Assembly (NCBI RefSeq): GCF_020905375.1
Contig: NZ_JAJJBU010000024.1
Span: forward strand, 1-64,000
DNA length: 64,000 bases
Source: Arthrobacter cryoconiti
GTDB lineage: Bacteria; Actinomycetota; Actinomycetes; Actinomycetales; Micrococcaceae
Direction: 5' to 3'
The translations under genes and the position numbers were made by a program. The notes beneath the pieces were generated by a model that was given only the letters and a program-made list of their open reading frames with translations, searched no databases and had not been told where the DNA came from. This document shows, in pieces, positions 1 through 9,500 of the stretch; within the stretch, counting starts at the first letter, position 1; each line of letters begins with the position of its first letter.

Positions 1-168
1 TTTGTCGTCATTGAGCTCGGCCTCAATGCGCAGCGCTGCAGCACTGGCAGTGCTTGCCTCGCCGCGGACCAGGTTCAACAGGGCCACGAGCTCCGCAAAA
101 CCGAAGCCGATGGCGTCAGGGAATCCTTGTTCACTCGCGGCATGTTCCGCAGTGGTTGCTTGAGTCAA
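1..168 (-). CDS. Partial hypothetical protein, 5' end only
   Basis: The N-terminal 56 codons of a minus-strand gene that leaves the window at base 1. It starts with TTG at 168, eight bases after a clear GGAG ribosome binding site (177-180), and reads MTQATTAEHAASEQ and onward without a stop. The visible part is acidic and alanine-rich with one amphipathic stretch (FAELVALLNLVRGE). I do not recognise the family. It follows the WXG100-type gene on the same strand with a gap of about 40 bases, so the two are probably co-transcribed, and it could be a partner or immunity-like protein, but nothing in the sequence proves that. Confidence 0.6.
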   Translation of the reverse strand, partial: MTQATTAEHAASEQGFPDAIGFGFAELVALLNLVRGEASTASAAALRIEAELNDDK

Positions 169-180
169 AGTCTTATCTCC

Positions 181-222
181 TTGTTGTTAGAAGCCAAAGA
201 ATTGTTGTTAGAAGCCAAAGAA
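181..222. repeat. 21-bp perfect tandem duplication at a gene 3' end
   Basis: Two identical 21-base units (181-201 and 202-222, beginning TTGTTGTTAGAAGCC) abut each other. On the minus strand each unit encodes the end of the WXG100-type protein (F-F-G-F) followed by TAA and a short spacer. The upstream gene stops at the first TAA (208-210), and the second unit forms the spacer that runs into the ribosome binding site of the next gene. It looks like a recent slippage duplication. Confidence 0.9.
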
Positions 223-1197
223 CTTGGCGACGTTCTTGGCACCGTCGGATACTGCGTCTCCCACGGCTACTGCACTATCGGCCACGGCACCGCCCACGGC
301 TACTGCGCTATCAGCTATCTTTCCACCGACGTAGTTGACGGAATCGTGGATGACAGGGACGTTGTCATAGAGGAACAGGGCGCCGCTGGCAATTGCGGCT
401 GCCGTGCCCACCGGCGGTGGAGCTAAGCTAACAAGCCCGAGGCCAGCCTTGACGGCGGAGTAGTATCCGTCAGCGGTCTTGCCTTCTGAAAAGGCGTTGA
501 AGCTGTCCAGCGCATCCAGCCCGGCGCCGAAAACACCCAAGCCCTTGCCAGCCACGTTAAAGAATTTGGAGGCCTTGGAGCCTTCAGCCAGGCTGAAGAC
601 CTTGTTCCAACTGCCGTCAAAAAGGTCCGAGGACATATTAGCGAACTGGCTGAAGGCGCTACGGGCTTGGAAAGCCTTCCAAGCTTCTTTAGAGAAAAAC
701 CCTGCCCGGTTGGCCTTGGTGAGCATCGAGGCCGTGTCGAAAATACCAGCACGCATGTTGGGGATCAGCTTTGCCCAGTTATAGGCATTCCATCCATTTC
801 TGAACGGTGACTTCTCATCTGCCAGCCAATCCGGACCTAGCTGGAAGGCTGGTGTCTTCCCGCCGGAGCCTGGACCGCCTGCGCCTGGGATGCCACCGCC
901 GGGGCCGCCCGCGCTCAAGCTGGCAGAGGAGCTGGCCTGTTTTTGTTCGTCGGCGTTACGGCTGAGGTCTCCGGCTGTTGTTTCCAGCATGAGGGCGGCT
1001 CGGGAGATGACGCCGCGCTGTTGACCTCGCCAGTGCTGGGCAAAACGCTGTGCGTCAGGGCCCTGCCAGTAGCGCGGCAACTGGTTTACCGCGCCGTCGA
1101 TGGTCATTTGCAGCGCCTTGAGTTTCTGGGAATTTCCAGAGAAGTCCTTAGCGAGTGCGCGTAGCTGCTCAACGTCGGCTCCAAGCATTTCAGACAT
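208..1197 (-). CDS. WXG100-domain protein with long C-terminal region
   Basis: A 329-residue protein. Residues 1-90 form a helical WXG100/ESX-like domain with the turn motif W44-Q45-G46, a known feature of small substrates of type VII secretion. Residues 90-115 are a Ser/Gly/Pro-rich linker, and the rest contains an Ala/Gly-rich hydrophobic segment near the C-terminus followed by a repeated ADSAVAVG unit and the end KNVAKFFGF. The long C-terminal part fits the general plan of ESX-exported polymorphic toxin or effector proteins, but no catalytic motif is visible. The ATG at 1197 is chosen because GGAG lies five bases upstream; a GTG two codons earlier would overlap that site. Function beyond the N-terminal domain is unknown. 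Confidence 0.7.
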   Translation of the reverse strand: MSEMLGADVEQLRALAKDFSGNSQKLKALQMTIDGAVNQLPRYWQGPDAQRFAQHWRGQQRGVISRAALMLETTAGDLSRNADEQKQASSSASLSAGGPGGGIPGAGGPGSGGKTPAFQLGPDWLADEKSPFRNGWNAYNWAKLIPNMRAGIFDTASMLTKANRAGFFSKEAWKAFQARSAFSQFANMSSDLFDGSWNKVFSLAEGSKASKFFNVAGKGLGVFGAGLDALDSFNAFSEGKTADGYYSAVKAGLGLVSLAPPPVGTAAAIASGALFLYDNVPVIHDSVNYVGGKIADSAVAVGGAVADSAVAVGDAVSDGAKNVAKFFGF

Positions 1198-1284
1198 TCT
1201 CACTCCGGTGTCTCAGATGGGGGTTGGCGATGCAACCACTATTTTACTTGAGTCTAAACGGGGGCAAGCATGGCGGCCATGGGG

Positions 1285-1887
1285 TCAACTCCCCATGGCT
1301 GACTCCGCTGCCCGAAGTTCGCCGGAACCTTTGGCCCACAGGGTGAAACGGTACTCTGTGCCATTCTTGGATGTGTGCCAGCCTTCGGACGGCGTGGCGC
1401 CTCGGAACGTCCACGCCGGGCCCAATGTGGGAGCTTGCGTGTCACCTGGTACATCTGTATTAATAACGGTGATGACGGCAACGTTGCAATCGCCCATGGC
1501 CTGCCGAAAGACCTCTCCGCCGCCAAGGACCCATACCTCCTCGCAGCCAGGAGAACGCTGTGCCTCCACGAGCGCTTGGGCTAGATCGGAGTGAACGACG
1601 GCGCCAGCCGCGTCAGGGGTACCAGCCCAGTTCTGCTGGCGGGTCACCACAATATTTGTGCGTTGCGGCAACGGGCGGAACCTCTGCGGGAATGATTCCC
1701 AGGTCCGCCGGCCCATGACCACTGGGTGGCCCGAAGTGACGCGCTTGAAGTGGGCCATGTCCTCGGGGAGATGCCAGGGCATGCCGCCGTCAGCGCCGAT
1801 GATTCCCTGAACGGTCTGGGCCCAGATCATACCGACAATTGGTTGGTTGAAACTGTAAAGCTCTGGCACTGGCGTGGAATCACTCAT
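1285..1887 (-). CDS. folA: Dihydrofolate reductase
   Basis: Reduces dihydrofolate to tetrahydrofolate with NADPH in the cytoplasm, restoring the cofactor oxidised by thymidylate synthase. The 200-residue product has the canonical substrate loop [10 protein letters not shown] with the catalytic acid at D43, the NADPH-binding MGRRTWES motif near residue 58, and the later GGGEVF glycine motif. The length is slightly above the usual 160-170 because of a short N-terminal extension before the first beta strand and a C-terminal tail. Its ATG overlaps the TGA of thyA by four bases (ATGA), so the two are translationally coupled. This is the standard thyA-folA pair and the call is secure. Confidence 0.96.
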   Translation of the reverse strand: MSDSTPVPELYSFNQPIVGMIWAQTVQGIIGADGGMPWHLPEDMAHFKRVTSGHPVVMGRRTWESFPQRFRPLPQRTNIVVTRQQNWAGTPDAAGAVVHSDLAQALVEAQRSPGCEEVWVLGGGEVFRQAMGDCNVAVITVINTDVPGDTQAPTLGPAWTFRGATPSEGWHTSKNGTEYRFTLWAKGSGELRAAESAMGS

Positions 1888-2702
1888 ACGGCAATCGGCG
1901 CCTTGATGGTGGGGTGATGTTGGTAGTTGACCAACTCGAAGTCCGCAAAGGTGTAATCGAAAATAGAGTCTGGTTTGCGGGAGAAGCGCAGCTGTGGAGA
2001 CGAGTAGGGCTCGCGGGAAAGTTGCTCGTTGACCTGCCCTACGTGGTCATCATAAATATGTACATCCCCACCGGTCCAGATGAATTCGCCCGGCTCCATA
2101 TCCAGTTGCTGTGCCATCATCATGGTCAGTAGCGCGTAGGAGGCAATATTGAAGGGAACTCCTAAGAAGGTGTCCGCGGAACGCTGGTAGAGCTGGCAAC
2201 TGAGCTTGCCGCGGCCGTCTTTGGTGGGAGCCACATAGAACTGGAAGAAAGCATGGCATGGGGGGAGCGCCATGTTTTTCAACTCACCAACATTCCAAGC
2301 CGACACAATGTGGCGGCGAGAATCGGGGGATTGCCGCAAAGATTCCATGACCGCAGTGATTTGGTCGATGTGCTGTCCGTCCGGTGTGGGCCATGAGCGC
2401 CACTGGACTCCATAGACGGGGCCTAATTCTCCGGCGTCGTCCGCCCAGTCGTTCCAGATCTTCACACCATTTTCCTGGAGCCAGCGCACATTTGAATCGC
2501 CGCTCAGGAACCAAAGCAGTTCCATGGCCACGGACTTAAAATGCACTCGTTTGGTGGTGATCAGTGGGAAGCCCAATGCGAGATCGAAGCGAAGCTGGCG
2601 GCCAAAAACACTACGTGTGCCGGTCCCTGTGCGGTCCGACTTTTGTAGGCCGTTGGCCAAGACATCGCGGAGCAGGTCCTCATACGGGGTCAAAATAGTC
2701 AC
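1884..2702 (-). CDS. thyA: Thymidylate synthase
   Basis: Converts dUMP to dTMP using methylene-tetrahydrofolate, generating dihydrofolate for the adjacent FolA. The 272-residue length matches the ThyA family. The catalytic cysteine is C149 in [10 protein letters not shown]. The phosphate-binding SDRTGTGT near residue 22, the paired arginines in [13 protein letters not shown] and the [14 protein letters not shown] segment are also present. The start is GTG at 2702. No convincing ribosome binding site precedes it, but TAGACT (2709-2714 on the minus strand) lies six bases before the start codon and could be a -10 box producing a leaderless or nearly leaderless mRNA; that last point is inference. 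Confidence 0.97.
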   Translation of the reverse strand: MTILTPYEDLLRDVLANGLQKSDRTGTGTRSVFGRQLRFDLALGFPLITTKRVHFKSVAMELLWFLSGDSNVRWLQENGVKIWNDWADDAGELGPVYGVQWRSWPTPDGQHIDQITAVMESLRQSPDSRRHIVSAWNVGELKNMALPPCHAFFQFYVAPTKDGRGKLSCQLYQRSADTFLGVPFNIASYALLTMMMAQQLDMEPGEFIWTGGDVHIYDDHVGQVNEQLSREPYSSPQLRFSRKPDSIFDYTFADFELVNYQHHPTIKAPIAV

Positions 2703-2796
2703 GCAGATAGTCTAGCGGTGAACTTCACTGCTTTGCCTGCCGGGGAAGCAGTGAGTCAAACGCCGTAGCGCCGCTGAAACAACCCTTGATTGAGAC

Positions 2797-3765
2797 CTAA
2801 TCCTCGTACGGCTTGTGCCGTTCAAGAGCCACAATTGCACCAGGTTCGGCGATGGAAACATGGGCCACCAAAACTTCGCCCGGAGCTAGATGCGGGTCGG
2901 AGAACGGCAATTTTGCCGCCAGCTCAGGGCCCATGTGGGTTGCCAGGGCCGCCAACACTGTGGGCAGCACAGGCCGGTGTGTGCACAGCGCCGCTGCAGT
3001 CGACTTGGCTAACAGCCGCTCAACCACGGCGGTAACCTTGGCCGGATTGCGTTTGTGATCCGCCTCAGTCAATGCTGGGACTACCTTCACCTTGGCTTTG
3101 GTTGCTTGGGCGTAAGGGGAAATGGTTGCAATGCAGCGCAGCCATCCACTCGTGAGAATCTTTACCGGGTGCCAGGACATCAGCAGCCGTTGCAGAAACA
3201 GCGCCTGCCGCTTCCCGGTAGCAGCCAAGGGACGTTCCCCTTCGGCCCGGGTCCAGGCTGATCGAGGCTTGGATTTGGCATGTCTGATGATCAGCAATGG
3301 CCAGGTCGCTAGCGTGCCAGCCTCGAACGCCTCCACGAGGAAGTCAAGCGGCTCCACATCCGAAGGATTGGAGAGGAGCCCGCGCGCCTTGTTGGGGCTG
3401 CACCAGACGGCCGTGTCCACTTCCTTACCGTCTGGCATGGGTGGCATGTCATCGACGGCAGCGGCCCAATAGTGCACCTCCTTGATCCCGGGCTTGACTG
3501 CATAGCGAATAAAGGGCAGCGGAATGCCCAAGGTGATGGGCAGCCCCACCTCCTCACACACTTCCCGTACGGCGCACTCGGCGAGGGTTTCGCCCCTATC
3601 CAGCTTGCCTTTGGGCCATGACCAATCGTCGTATCTCTGGCGGTGGATTATGAGTAGCTCGAGCTTCTTCTTTTTCACCCGCCAGCACAGCGCTCCGGCT
3701 GCGTACACGGAGACGCCCGTGCCGCCGTCGTCCGCGGTGTCGTCAAGGTGCTCTGTCGTACGCAT
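2797..3765 (-). CDS. Nudix hydrolase fused to histidine phosphatase (MutT1-like)
   Basis: A 322-residue two-domain protein. The N-terminal half is a Nudix hydrolase with the full box at about residues 53-75 (GKLDRGETLAECAVREVCEE plus VGL). The C-terminal half begins with the histidine-phosphatase signature LLIIRHAKSKPR and later has THRPVL with the second histidine. The same architecture is known for mycobacterial MutT1, which degrades 8-oxo-GTP/dGTP stepwise to the monophosphate. The start at 3765 forms a TAATG junction with the stop of ppk, so the genes are coupled; an ORF extending upstream inside ppk has no support. The catalytic role is inferred from the family. Confidence 0.88.
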   Translation of the reverse strand: MRTTEHLDDTADDGGTGVSVYAAGALCWRVKKKKLELLIIHRQRYDDWSWPKGKLDRGETLAECAVREVCEEVGLPITLGIPLPFIRYAVKPGIKEVHYWAAAVDDMPPMPDGKEVDTAVWCSPNKARGLLSNPSDVEPLDFLVEAFEAGTLATWPLLIIRHAKSKPRSAWTRAEGERPLAATGKRQALFLQRLLMSWHPVKILTSGWLRCIATISPYAQATKAKVKVVPALTEADHKRNPAKVTAVVERLLAKSTAAALCTHRPVLPTVLAALATHMGPELAAKLPFSDPHLAPGEVLVAHVSIAEPGAIVALERHKPYED

Positions 3766-6008
3766 TACCGGTGCAGGGCAGTGCGCACACGGGAACGGCT
3801 GGCCAGCAGCCATGACTGGACGTCCCCCAGTGGATTGCCATCGCTGTCTTGATGGTGGCGGGTCCACTGGCCGTCATTATCTAGGTGCCAGCTGGAGGTT
3901 TCGGAGTCAAGGTAGCGCTCAAGCAGATCGTTAATGTCAGCGATGTCGTCCTTGTTGCCCAGCTGCACCAGAGCCTCCACCCTGCGGTCAAGGTTGCGGT
4001 GCATCATGTCCGCTGAACCGATGTACACGATTGGATCCCCGGCATTGGCAAAGGTGAAAACCCGTGAGTGCTCCAAGAACCGTCCCAAGATGGAGCGGAC
4101 TGTGATGTTCTCACTGAGCCCCGGGACGCCCGGACGCAACGAGCAGATGCCGCGGACTATCACTCCCACATCCACACCTGCCTGCGATGCCCGGTACAGG
4201 GAATCGATGATCGCTTCATCAACCATGGAGTTGACCTTGATACGTACTTTTGCTGGTATCCCGGCTCGCTGGTTCGCGATTTCCTTGTCGATGCGTTCGA
4301 TCAGCCCTGAGCGCACGGAGCGTGGTGCCACCAGAAGCCGCTCAAAGTTGGACTTCGGCGCGTACCCGGAAAGTTGGTTAAAGAGTGTTGAAAGGTCCTC
4401 GCCCACCTGGTTGTCAGCCGTGAGCAGGCCCAAGTCCTCGTAGTAGCGGGCAGTGCGCGGGTGATAGTTGCCGGTGCCGATGTGGCAATAGCGGCGTAGT
4501 CCGTCCTGTTCCTGACGGACGACCAAGGAAACCTTGCAGTGAGTTTTGAGTCCCACGATGCCGTAGACAACGTGCACGCCGGCCTGTTCTAGCTTCCGGG
4601 CCCAAGAGATGTTGGCTTGTTCATCAAAACGAGCCTTAATCTCTACCAGCGCCAAGACTTGTTTTCCGGCTTCGGCAGCGTCGACGAGGGCGTCAACGAT
4701 CGGGGAGTCGCCGGAGGTGCGGTACAGGGTTTGTTTGATGGCCCGGACCTTGGGATCCGCGGCAGCCTGTTCCAAGAAAGCCTGGACGGAGGTGGAGAAG
4801 GAATCGTAGGGGTGGTGCAGGAGAATATCCCGGCGTCGCATGGCAGCGAACACATTGGCGGCCTTGGACGTCTCTGATTCATTGAGGAAGCGAGAAGTAT
4901 GGGCCAGGTGTTTGGGATAGCGCAGGTCGGCACGGTCTATTTGGCCGATGATGGACAGACCCCGCATGTCCAGCGGAGCCGGGAGGGCATAAACCTCTGA
5001 CTCTTCGATGTCGAGTTCACGCACGAGCAAAGCCAAAATATTTGGGTTGATGTCCGTGGTGACTTCGAGGCGAACTGGCGGGCCAAAGCGCCGTCGCAAC
5101 AGTTCTTTCTCCAGCGCTTGGAGTAAGTTCTCGGCGTCGTCTTCTTCGACCTCAAGATCCTCGTTGCGGGTAACACGAAAGGTGTGGTGCTCCAGGACTT
5201 CCATGCCCGGAAATAACTGGTCAAGGTGCTGTGCAATGACCTCTTCTAGCGGGATGAAGCGCGCTACGCGTCCAGGAACAGTCCCGGCACGGGGGCCATC
5301 GACGCTGACCAGCCGGTCCAGTAAGTCCGGTACTTTCAAACGAGCAAAAAGTTCTTTGTCACTCACCGGGTTACGGACTACCACGGCCAGATTCAGCGAG
5401 AGCCCCGAAATATAGGGGAAAGGGTGAGCGGGGTCAACAGCAAGTGGGGTGAGTATCGGGAAGATTTTCTCGCCGAACATCCGGCTCAATTGTGCTTTGG
5501 CACTTTCGTCAAGCTCGTCCCAGTGAACTAAATGGATATGTTCGTACGCCAACGCGGGGCGAATCTGGTTGGCGAAGGCGTAGGCATGACGGGCCTGAAG
5601 TTGATGTGCTGCCTCGCTGATCTGTTCCAGTACCTCAATGGGGCTAAGGCCTGCTGGAGACGGAACGGCGAGTCCAGTGGCAATGCGACGTTTGAGACCG
5701 GCCACGCGGACCATGAAAAATTCGTCCAGATTGGAGGCAAAGATAGAGAGAAAGTTCACGCGTTCCAGAAGGTGCGTCTCCGGGTCCTCGGCCAGCTCAA
5801 GTACGCGTGCGTTGAATGCCAGCCAGCTCAGTTCCCGGTCCAGGAATCTGTCGGGGCCTATGGGCCCCTCTGGCATGACGTTCGGCTCAAACTCCGGGAT
5901 TTCGATCCTGTCCTGGGTGGCCCGGGCTGATTGGGCTTCGCCAGTGCCAAAGCGGTCCCGCCCAAAGGGGGCTGAACTGCCGGACTGTCCCGTGTATTCG
6001 CGTTTCAT
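3765..6008 (-). CDS. ppk: Polyphosphate kinase 1
   Basis: Makes inorganic polyphosphate reversibly from ATP. The 747-residue product has the PPK1 N domain from about residue 55 ([20 protein letters not shown]), the middle domain, and two phospholipase-D-like C domains. The conserved segments LLHHPYDSF and [13 protein letters not shown] contain the histidine regions used for autophosphorylation, and [17 protein letters not shown] lies near the end. The ATG at 6008 is preceded by GAGGA at suitable spacing, whereas the longer reading frame upstream has no family similarity. It is followed by the coupled Nudix/phosphatase gene. In actinobacteria ppk and a mutT1-type gene are commonly neighbours. 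Confidence 0.95.
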   Translation of the reverse strand: MKREYTGQSGSSAPFGRDRFGTGEAQSARATQDRIEIPEFEPNVMPEGPIGPDRFLDRELSWLAFNARVLELAEDPETHLLERVNFLSIFASNLDEFFMVRVAGLKRRIATGLAVPSPAGLSPIEVLEQISEAAHQLQARHAYAFANQIRPALAYEHIHLVHWDELDESAKAQLSRMFGEKIFPILTPLAVDPAHPFPYISGLSLNLAVVVRNPVSDKELFARLKVPDLLDRLVSVDGPRAGTVPGRVARFIPLEEVIAQHLDQLFPGMEVLEHHTFRVTRNEDLEVEEDDAENLLQALEKELLRRRFGPPVRLEVTTDINPNILALLVRELDIEESEVYALPAPLDMRGLSIIGQIDRADLRYPKHLAHTSRFLNESETSKAANVFAAMRRRDILLHHPYDSFSTSVQAFLEQAAADPKVRAIKQTLYRTSGDSPIVDALVDAAEAGKQVLALVEIKARFDEQANISWARKLEQAGVHVVYGIVGLKTHCKVSLVVRQEQDGLRRYCHIGTGNYHPRTARYYEDLGLLTADNQVGEDLSTLFNQLSGYAPKSNFERLLVAPRSVRSGLIERIDKEIANQRAGIPAKVRIKVNSMVDEAIIDSLYRASQAGVDVGVIVRGICSLRPGVPGLSENITVRSILGRFLEHSRVFTFANAGDPIVYIGSADMMHRNLDRRVEALVQLGNKDDIADINDLLERYLDSETSSWHLDNDGQWTRHHQDSDGNPLGDVQSWLLASRSRVRTALHR

Positions 6009-6060
6009 CGGTAAATCCTCATGATCGGGGCTGCTTGGGTTCAACATTACAAGCCGGCCC

Positions 6061-7041
6061 TTATGAGGCGGACATCGGTCCGTACATGACATCCGAATCC
6101 CACTTGGTAAAGCCCAAGTTGCGGTACAGAGCGACGGCGGCCTCATTGTCAGCATCGACGTACAACATGATGGAGTGCAAGCCACGACTTTGGAGGTGCT
6201 CAATGCCCTGCAAAGTCAACGTTTTGCCCAGGCCCAGCCCCTGTGCTGCCGGAATGACGCCCACAACGTAAACCTCACCCAGGGTGCACTGGCCAGAACG
6301 TGCGGGGTGGACCTTGGTCCAGTGGAAGCCGAGGATCTCATCGGCATCATTGACGGCTAAAAAGAATCCGGCCGGATCAAACCATGGCTCATCGATCCGG
6401 GCACTTAAATCCGCCAACGTCATGGCGCCCTGTTCGGGGTGATGCGCAAAGGCGGCAGCGTTCGCCGCTAACCATGGTGCCTCGTCCTGGTTCGGGACAA
6501 AAGTGCGCAGATGTACGCCCTTAGGCGTTGGCAACGTGTTCCCTTCACGATGAACCTCCGCTCCGGCTGGCCGGACCAGGCGCATGCGCCACAAATCCCG
6601 GATGGCACGGTACCCGTAGCTCGCGGCGAGATCTGCGGCGGCTTCATGATCGCCATGAGACCAGGCTTTGATACCTTGCAGGCCGCGCACCTCTAGAAGT
6701 TTGTCCACGACCATGGCGCCGACGCCTTCGTTGCGATAGTTGGGGTGGACTACGATCTCCAGCACGCCTTCGCTGCCGTTGAGTACGACGACGGCCACCG
6801 CGGCAAGATCTTCGCCTTCAGTGGGAGACTTTTCTTCGGGCGCATGTGTCAGGAGCACGAGGACGTTGTGAGGCCCCGCCGAGTCCGACTTGAGTTCTAC
6901 GAGAGTCTGCTCGGACAGGGGAGGGTTGCCGTCTTGGTCTTCCGCAGCGTTAACCAGATCTATGATTTCACGCAAGGTATCGGGTTCGGGGGCACCCGTA
7001 ATTACCGTCACTGGCCAACGTTCGGTCTTTGCTGCACTCAT
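6061..7041 (-). CDS. mshD: Mycothiol synthase (double GNAT acetyltransferase)
   Basis: Catalyses the last step of mycothiol synthesis, acetylating the cysteine amine of Cys-GlcN-Ins with acetyl-CoA. The 326-residue protein has two GNAT folds. The first carries [20 protein letters not shown] and the second [20 protein letters not shown] with the C-terminal [18 protein letters not shown], which together are typical of MshD. Mycothiol is restricted to actinobacteria, so this gene helps place the organism. The neighbour downstream on the map is a GlnR-type regulator, the same pairing seen in Mycobacterium tuberculosis (Rv0818-Rv0819). Confidence 0.94.
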   Translation of the reverse strand: MSAAKTERWPVTVITGAPEPDTLREIIDLVNAAEDQDGNPPLSEQTLVELKSDSAGPHNVLVLLTHAPEEKSPTEGEDLAAVAVVVLNGSEGVLEIVVHPNYRNEGVGAMVVDKLLEVRGLQGIKAWSHGDHEAAADLAASYGYRAIRDLWRMRLVRPAGAEVHREGNTLPTPKGVHLRTFVPNQDEAPWLAANAAAFAHHPEQGAMTLADLSARIDEPWFDPAGFFLAVNDADEILGFHWTKVHPARSGQCTLGEVYVVGVIPAAQGLGLGKTLTLQGIEHLQSRGLHSIMLYVDADNEAAVALYRNLGFTKWDSDVMYGPMSAS

Positions 7042-7115
7042 GAGAACAGCCTAGTGGCCCCATGGCTCACAATGCGAGAGACTCGGGGCGAATGGGCATT
7101 TGATGCTTCTCTTGC

Positions 7116-7814
7116 TTAGGCGTCGGCTAATTCGTCGTTGGGCATCTTTGTGATCGTAAGCCGGTAGCCCACATTGCGCACCGTGCTGATGAGGCTTTCA
7201 TGATCGGACCCCAGCTTGGCGCGTAGGCGCCGCACATGCACGTCCACGGTCCGCGTTCCCCCGTAGTAGTCATAGCCCCAGACCTCGTTGAGTAGTTGGG
7301 CTCGGGTGAAGACCCGGCCGGGGTGCTGCGCCAAATACTTCAGTAACTCAAACTCTTTGTATGTCAGGTTCAGCGCTTTGCCGTGTACCCGGACCGTGTA
7401 GCTGTCTTCATCAATGACTACACCGGCAGCTTGGATCTCCGTATGGGTCTGCTCATCGCCACCGGCGGCCCTGGTCAGTGCAAGGCGGATGCGGGCTTCG
7501 ACTTCTGCAGGGGCCGCCGAATCGATGATCACGTCATCTACTGCCCACGACGCCGAAACGGCCGCCATTCCGCCCTCAGTGAGGACCAGAAGCAGCGGGA
7601 CGCTGATACCGGTCGCGCGGAGAAGTTGTGTTAGGGAGCGGGAACCGATCAGATCTTTGCGCGCGTCAACCATAATGAGCTCGCACGGTCTGGCGTCGAG
7701 CAGGGCTGTGGGGACCGCCGGGAGGATGTGCACGCTGTGATTCAACAGGCCCAAAGCAGGCAAAATCTCCACGGAGCTTCCGTGGTTACCGGTCAGCATG
7801 AGTATCTGCGACAT
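7116..7814 (-). CDS. glnR: GlnR-type orphan response regulator
   Basis: A 232-residue OmpR-family transcription factor. The receiver-like N-terminal domain keeps an aspartate at position 50 ([10 protein letters not shown]) but lacks the usual acidic pocket and phosphorylation-switch motifs, as known for actinobacterial GlnR, in which this Asp stabilises the homodimer rather than being phosphorylated. The stretch [20 protein letters not shown] is characteristic. A winged-helix domain follows ([20 protein letters not shown], then [15 protein letters not shown]). GlnR controls nitrogen assimilation genes in relatives. The ATG at 7814 follows GGAGG closely; a longer upstream reading is not supported. 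The gene sits beside mshD and is divergent from the next gene. Confidence 0.88.
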   Translation of the reverse strand: MSQILMLTGNHGSSVEILPALGLLNHSVHILPAVPTALLDARPCELIMVDARKDLIGSRSLTQLLRATGISVPLLLVLTEGGMAAVSASWAVDDVIIDSAAPAEVEARIRLALTRAAGGDEQTHTEIQAAGVVIDEDSYTVRVHGKALNLTYKEFELLKYLAQHPGRVFTRAQLLNEVWGYDYYGGTRTVDVHVRRLRAKLGSDHESLISTVRNVGYRLTITKMPNDELADA

Positions 7815-7937
7815 GACTTCCTCCAAAGTGCGGGATGCGCATCTTTGAGCGACGAACCACAGGGAACCCGCTACTGGCAACGCACCGGCCGCAGGTTGTT
7901 TCACAGTGTACAGCGCGGTATAAGGCAGGATTGAAGT

Positions 7938-8672
7938 GTGAAGTCATCAATTGTAGGACTCGTGGGAATCGTGGCGCTCGCAGCCATCGTGGCAGGGCAC
8001 TACCTTGGCCTCGGCAGTGTGGTGGTCGTGGTGGTTATTCTGTGCGCCGTGTTTGGCTATGGCTGGCCGCATTATTTGGGCATCCCGGCAAAAAAGACGC
8101 TTGGCACGGTCATTGCTGCCACGGGCGCGGGATCTGCCTTGACCGCAGGGCTGAGTGGGAATTCAAACTATTTGGTCTGGACGCCGCTCTTGATCGCTGT
8201 CGGGTTTGGCGCTGTGATGGTGGTCCAGATTATCCGTGGAACGGGTCAATCCCACCGGCTTGAGTCCACCCTTGGAGCCGGTGCCGGCGTGGCAGTTGCC
8301 GGTTTCGCGGGCGGCTGGGTCGGCTCCTACCGGTTCCTCGGCGACCCAGGCATGACACTGATTACAGCCATCAGTGCCCTGGTGGCCTTGGTCGTTTGTA
8401 TGCTGCCGTGGCCGGATCGGGTCACATCACTTCTGGCGATGGCGTTGGCAGCGTTGGCTGGTCCCCTTGCGGCGCTGCTCTTTTCGGATCTGCGGATCAT
8501 CCCGGCCGCTGTATTGGGAGTTCTGGTGGCGGCCGTGATCGCAAGTTTTCGGCGTCTGCGCACACTTTCTGGACCCTTGCGAGGCATGGGCGGTGCCAGC
8601 GCGGCCGCATTAGCGCCTGTCCTTGCCCTTGGAGCACTGGTCTATTTCCTGGACAGGCTGCTGTTGACCTGA
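7938..8672 (+). CDS. Polytopic membrane protein of unknown function
   Basis: A 244-residue hydrophobic protein with about eight predicted membrane segments (for example [19 protein letters not shown] and [17 protein letters not shown] near the N-terminus and [20 protein letters not shown] at the end). A Gly/Ala-rich loop and a short basic cytoplasmic stretch ([10 protein letters not shown]) are the only hydrophilic parts. It starts with GTG at 7938, and the only ribosome binding site candidate is AGGA about ten bases upstream. It is transcribed divergently from glnR and is followed by a one-membrane-segment microprotein and a nitrobindin-like gene. I do not recognise a family and make no functional claim. 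Confidence 0.75.
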   Translation: MKSSIVGLVGIVALAAIVAGHYLGLGSVVVVVVILCAVFGYGWPHYLGIPAKKTLGTVIAATGAGSALTAGLSGNSNYLVWTPLLIAVGFGAVMVVQIIRGTGQSHRLESTLGAGAGVAVAGFAGGWVGSYRFLGDPGMTLITAISALVALVVCMLPWPDRVTSLLAMALAALAGPLAALLFSDLRIIPAAVLGVLVAAVIASFRRLRTLSGPLRGMGGASAAALAPVLALGALVYFLDRLLLT

Positions 8673-8702
8673 CAGCGCCGCGGATCACGGTAGGATGACA
8701 CC

Positions 8703-8816
8703 ATGAGCGTACTTGCCTTAGAAATTTTCTTTATCTGCCTACTGGTACTTGCCGGCATCACCATGGCGTGGTTTGCGGCTCTTGTGGTGTGGCGGTTGTT
8801 CAAGGGCCAGCAGTAA
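8703..8816 (+). CDS. 37-residue single-pass membrane microprotein
   Basis: ATG at 8703 to TAA at 8814-8816 encodes MSVLALEIFFICLLVLAGIT followed by MAWFAALVVWRLFKGQQ. It is essentially one long transmembrane helix with a short basic C-terminal tail (RLFKGQQ). The upstream sequence (GGTAGGATGACACC) holds a weak ribosome binding site. The next gene starts seven bases after its stop, so the two form a unit. Similar tiny membrane proteins are common beside nitrobindin-like genes in relatives as far as I recall, but the function is unknown. Confidence 0.65.
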   Translation: MSVLALEIFFICLLVLAGITMAWFAALVVWRLFKGQQ

Positions 8817-8822
8817 ACTGCC

Positions 8823-9422
8823 GTGGCCATTGAAATCCCCACAGATCTGACACCCGAGCTCGTCCCGCTGTCATGGTTGCTGGGTACTTGGACCGGTTCT
8901 GGCCGGCTGGGGGCTGGTGAGGGTGATGACGAATATTTTTCCCAAACAGCCACGTTTTCCTCCAATGGTCTGCCATATCTGAGGTACACCGCAGAAACTT
9001 TTCTTACGGATCAAGACGGCGTAGTTTTGCGCCCACTTTCCGTGGAGACCGGTTTTTGGCAACTGGACCGTACCCTGAACGACGCCGATGGTGGACCGGG
9101 ATTGACTCCTGCGGACATCGTGCCTGCGTTGCGGACCGCCGACGACGTCGAAGCTCTGCGCAACGCAGATGACGGCTTTGACATCGTTGCCACAATCGTC
9201 CATCCAGGCGGTATCTGCGAACTTTATTACGGCAGCATTAAAGGCCCTCAAATTCAATTGTCAACGGACGCCGTCATGCGTGGCGCCGGATCAAAGGACT
9301 ACAAGGCAGCAACCCGGATCTTCGGCCTGGTTAATGGTGACCTTTTCTGGCGTTGGGATATTGCCGCTGACGGCAAGTCTCTGGCAGCTCACGCCTCTGC
9401 TGCTTTACACAAGGTTCGCTAA
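8823..9422 (+). CDS. Nitrobindin-like heme-binding FABP-family protein
   Basis: A 199-residue protein of the bacterial FABP-like/nitrobindin group (the family of mycobacterial Rv2717c), beta-barrel proteins that bind ferric heme and can isomerise peroxynitrite to nitrate. The signature near residues 20-27 is GTWTGSG, followed by YLRYTAETF and the gain of a beta-barrel pattern, ending in HASAALHKVR with the late conserved histidine region. The N-terminus lacks a signal peptide, so it is cytoplasmic. The GTG at 8823 gives the family-typical start (residues TPELVPLSWLLG follow directly). The start lies seven bases after the microprotein stop. The isomerase role is by family only. Confidence 0.8.
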   Translation: MAIEIPTDLTPELVPLSWLLGTWTGSGRLGAGEGDDEYFSQTATFSSNGLPYLRYTAETFLTDQDGVVLRPLSVETGFWQLDRTLNDADGGPGLTPADIVPALRTADDVEALRNADDGFDIVATIVHPGGICELYYGSIKGPQIQLSTDAVMRGAGSKDYKAATRIFGLVNGDLFWRWDIAADGKSLAAHASAALHKVR

Positions 9423-9500
9423 AACGTTCCCGTTGACTGCAGGCCCTCTCCTTTGCCGATTGCACGGAATACTCCATCCAGTGAAGGTGTTGAACCTGTT

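Noticed and set aside
6009-6203. Extended N-terminus for polyphosphate kinase
   Set aside because: The extra 65 residues overlap the mshD end on the same strand and are not PPK-like; the ATG at 6008 has a good ribosome binding site.
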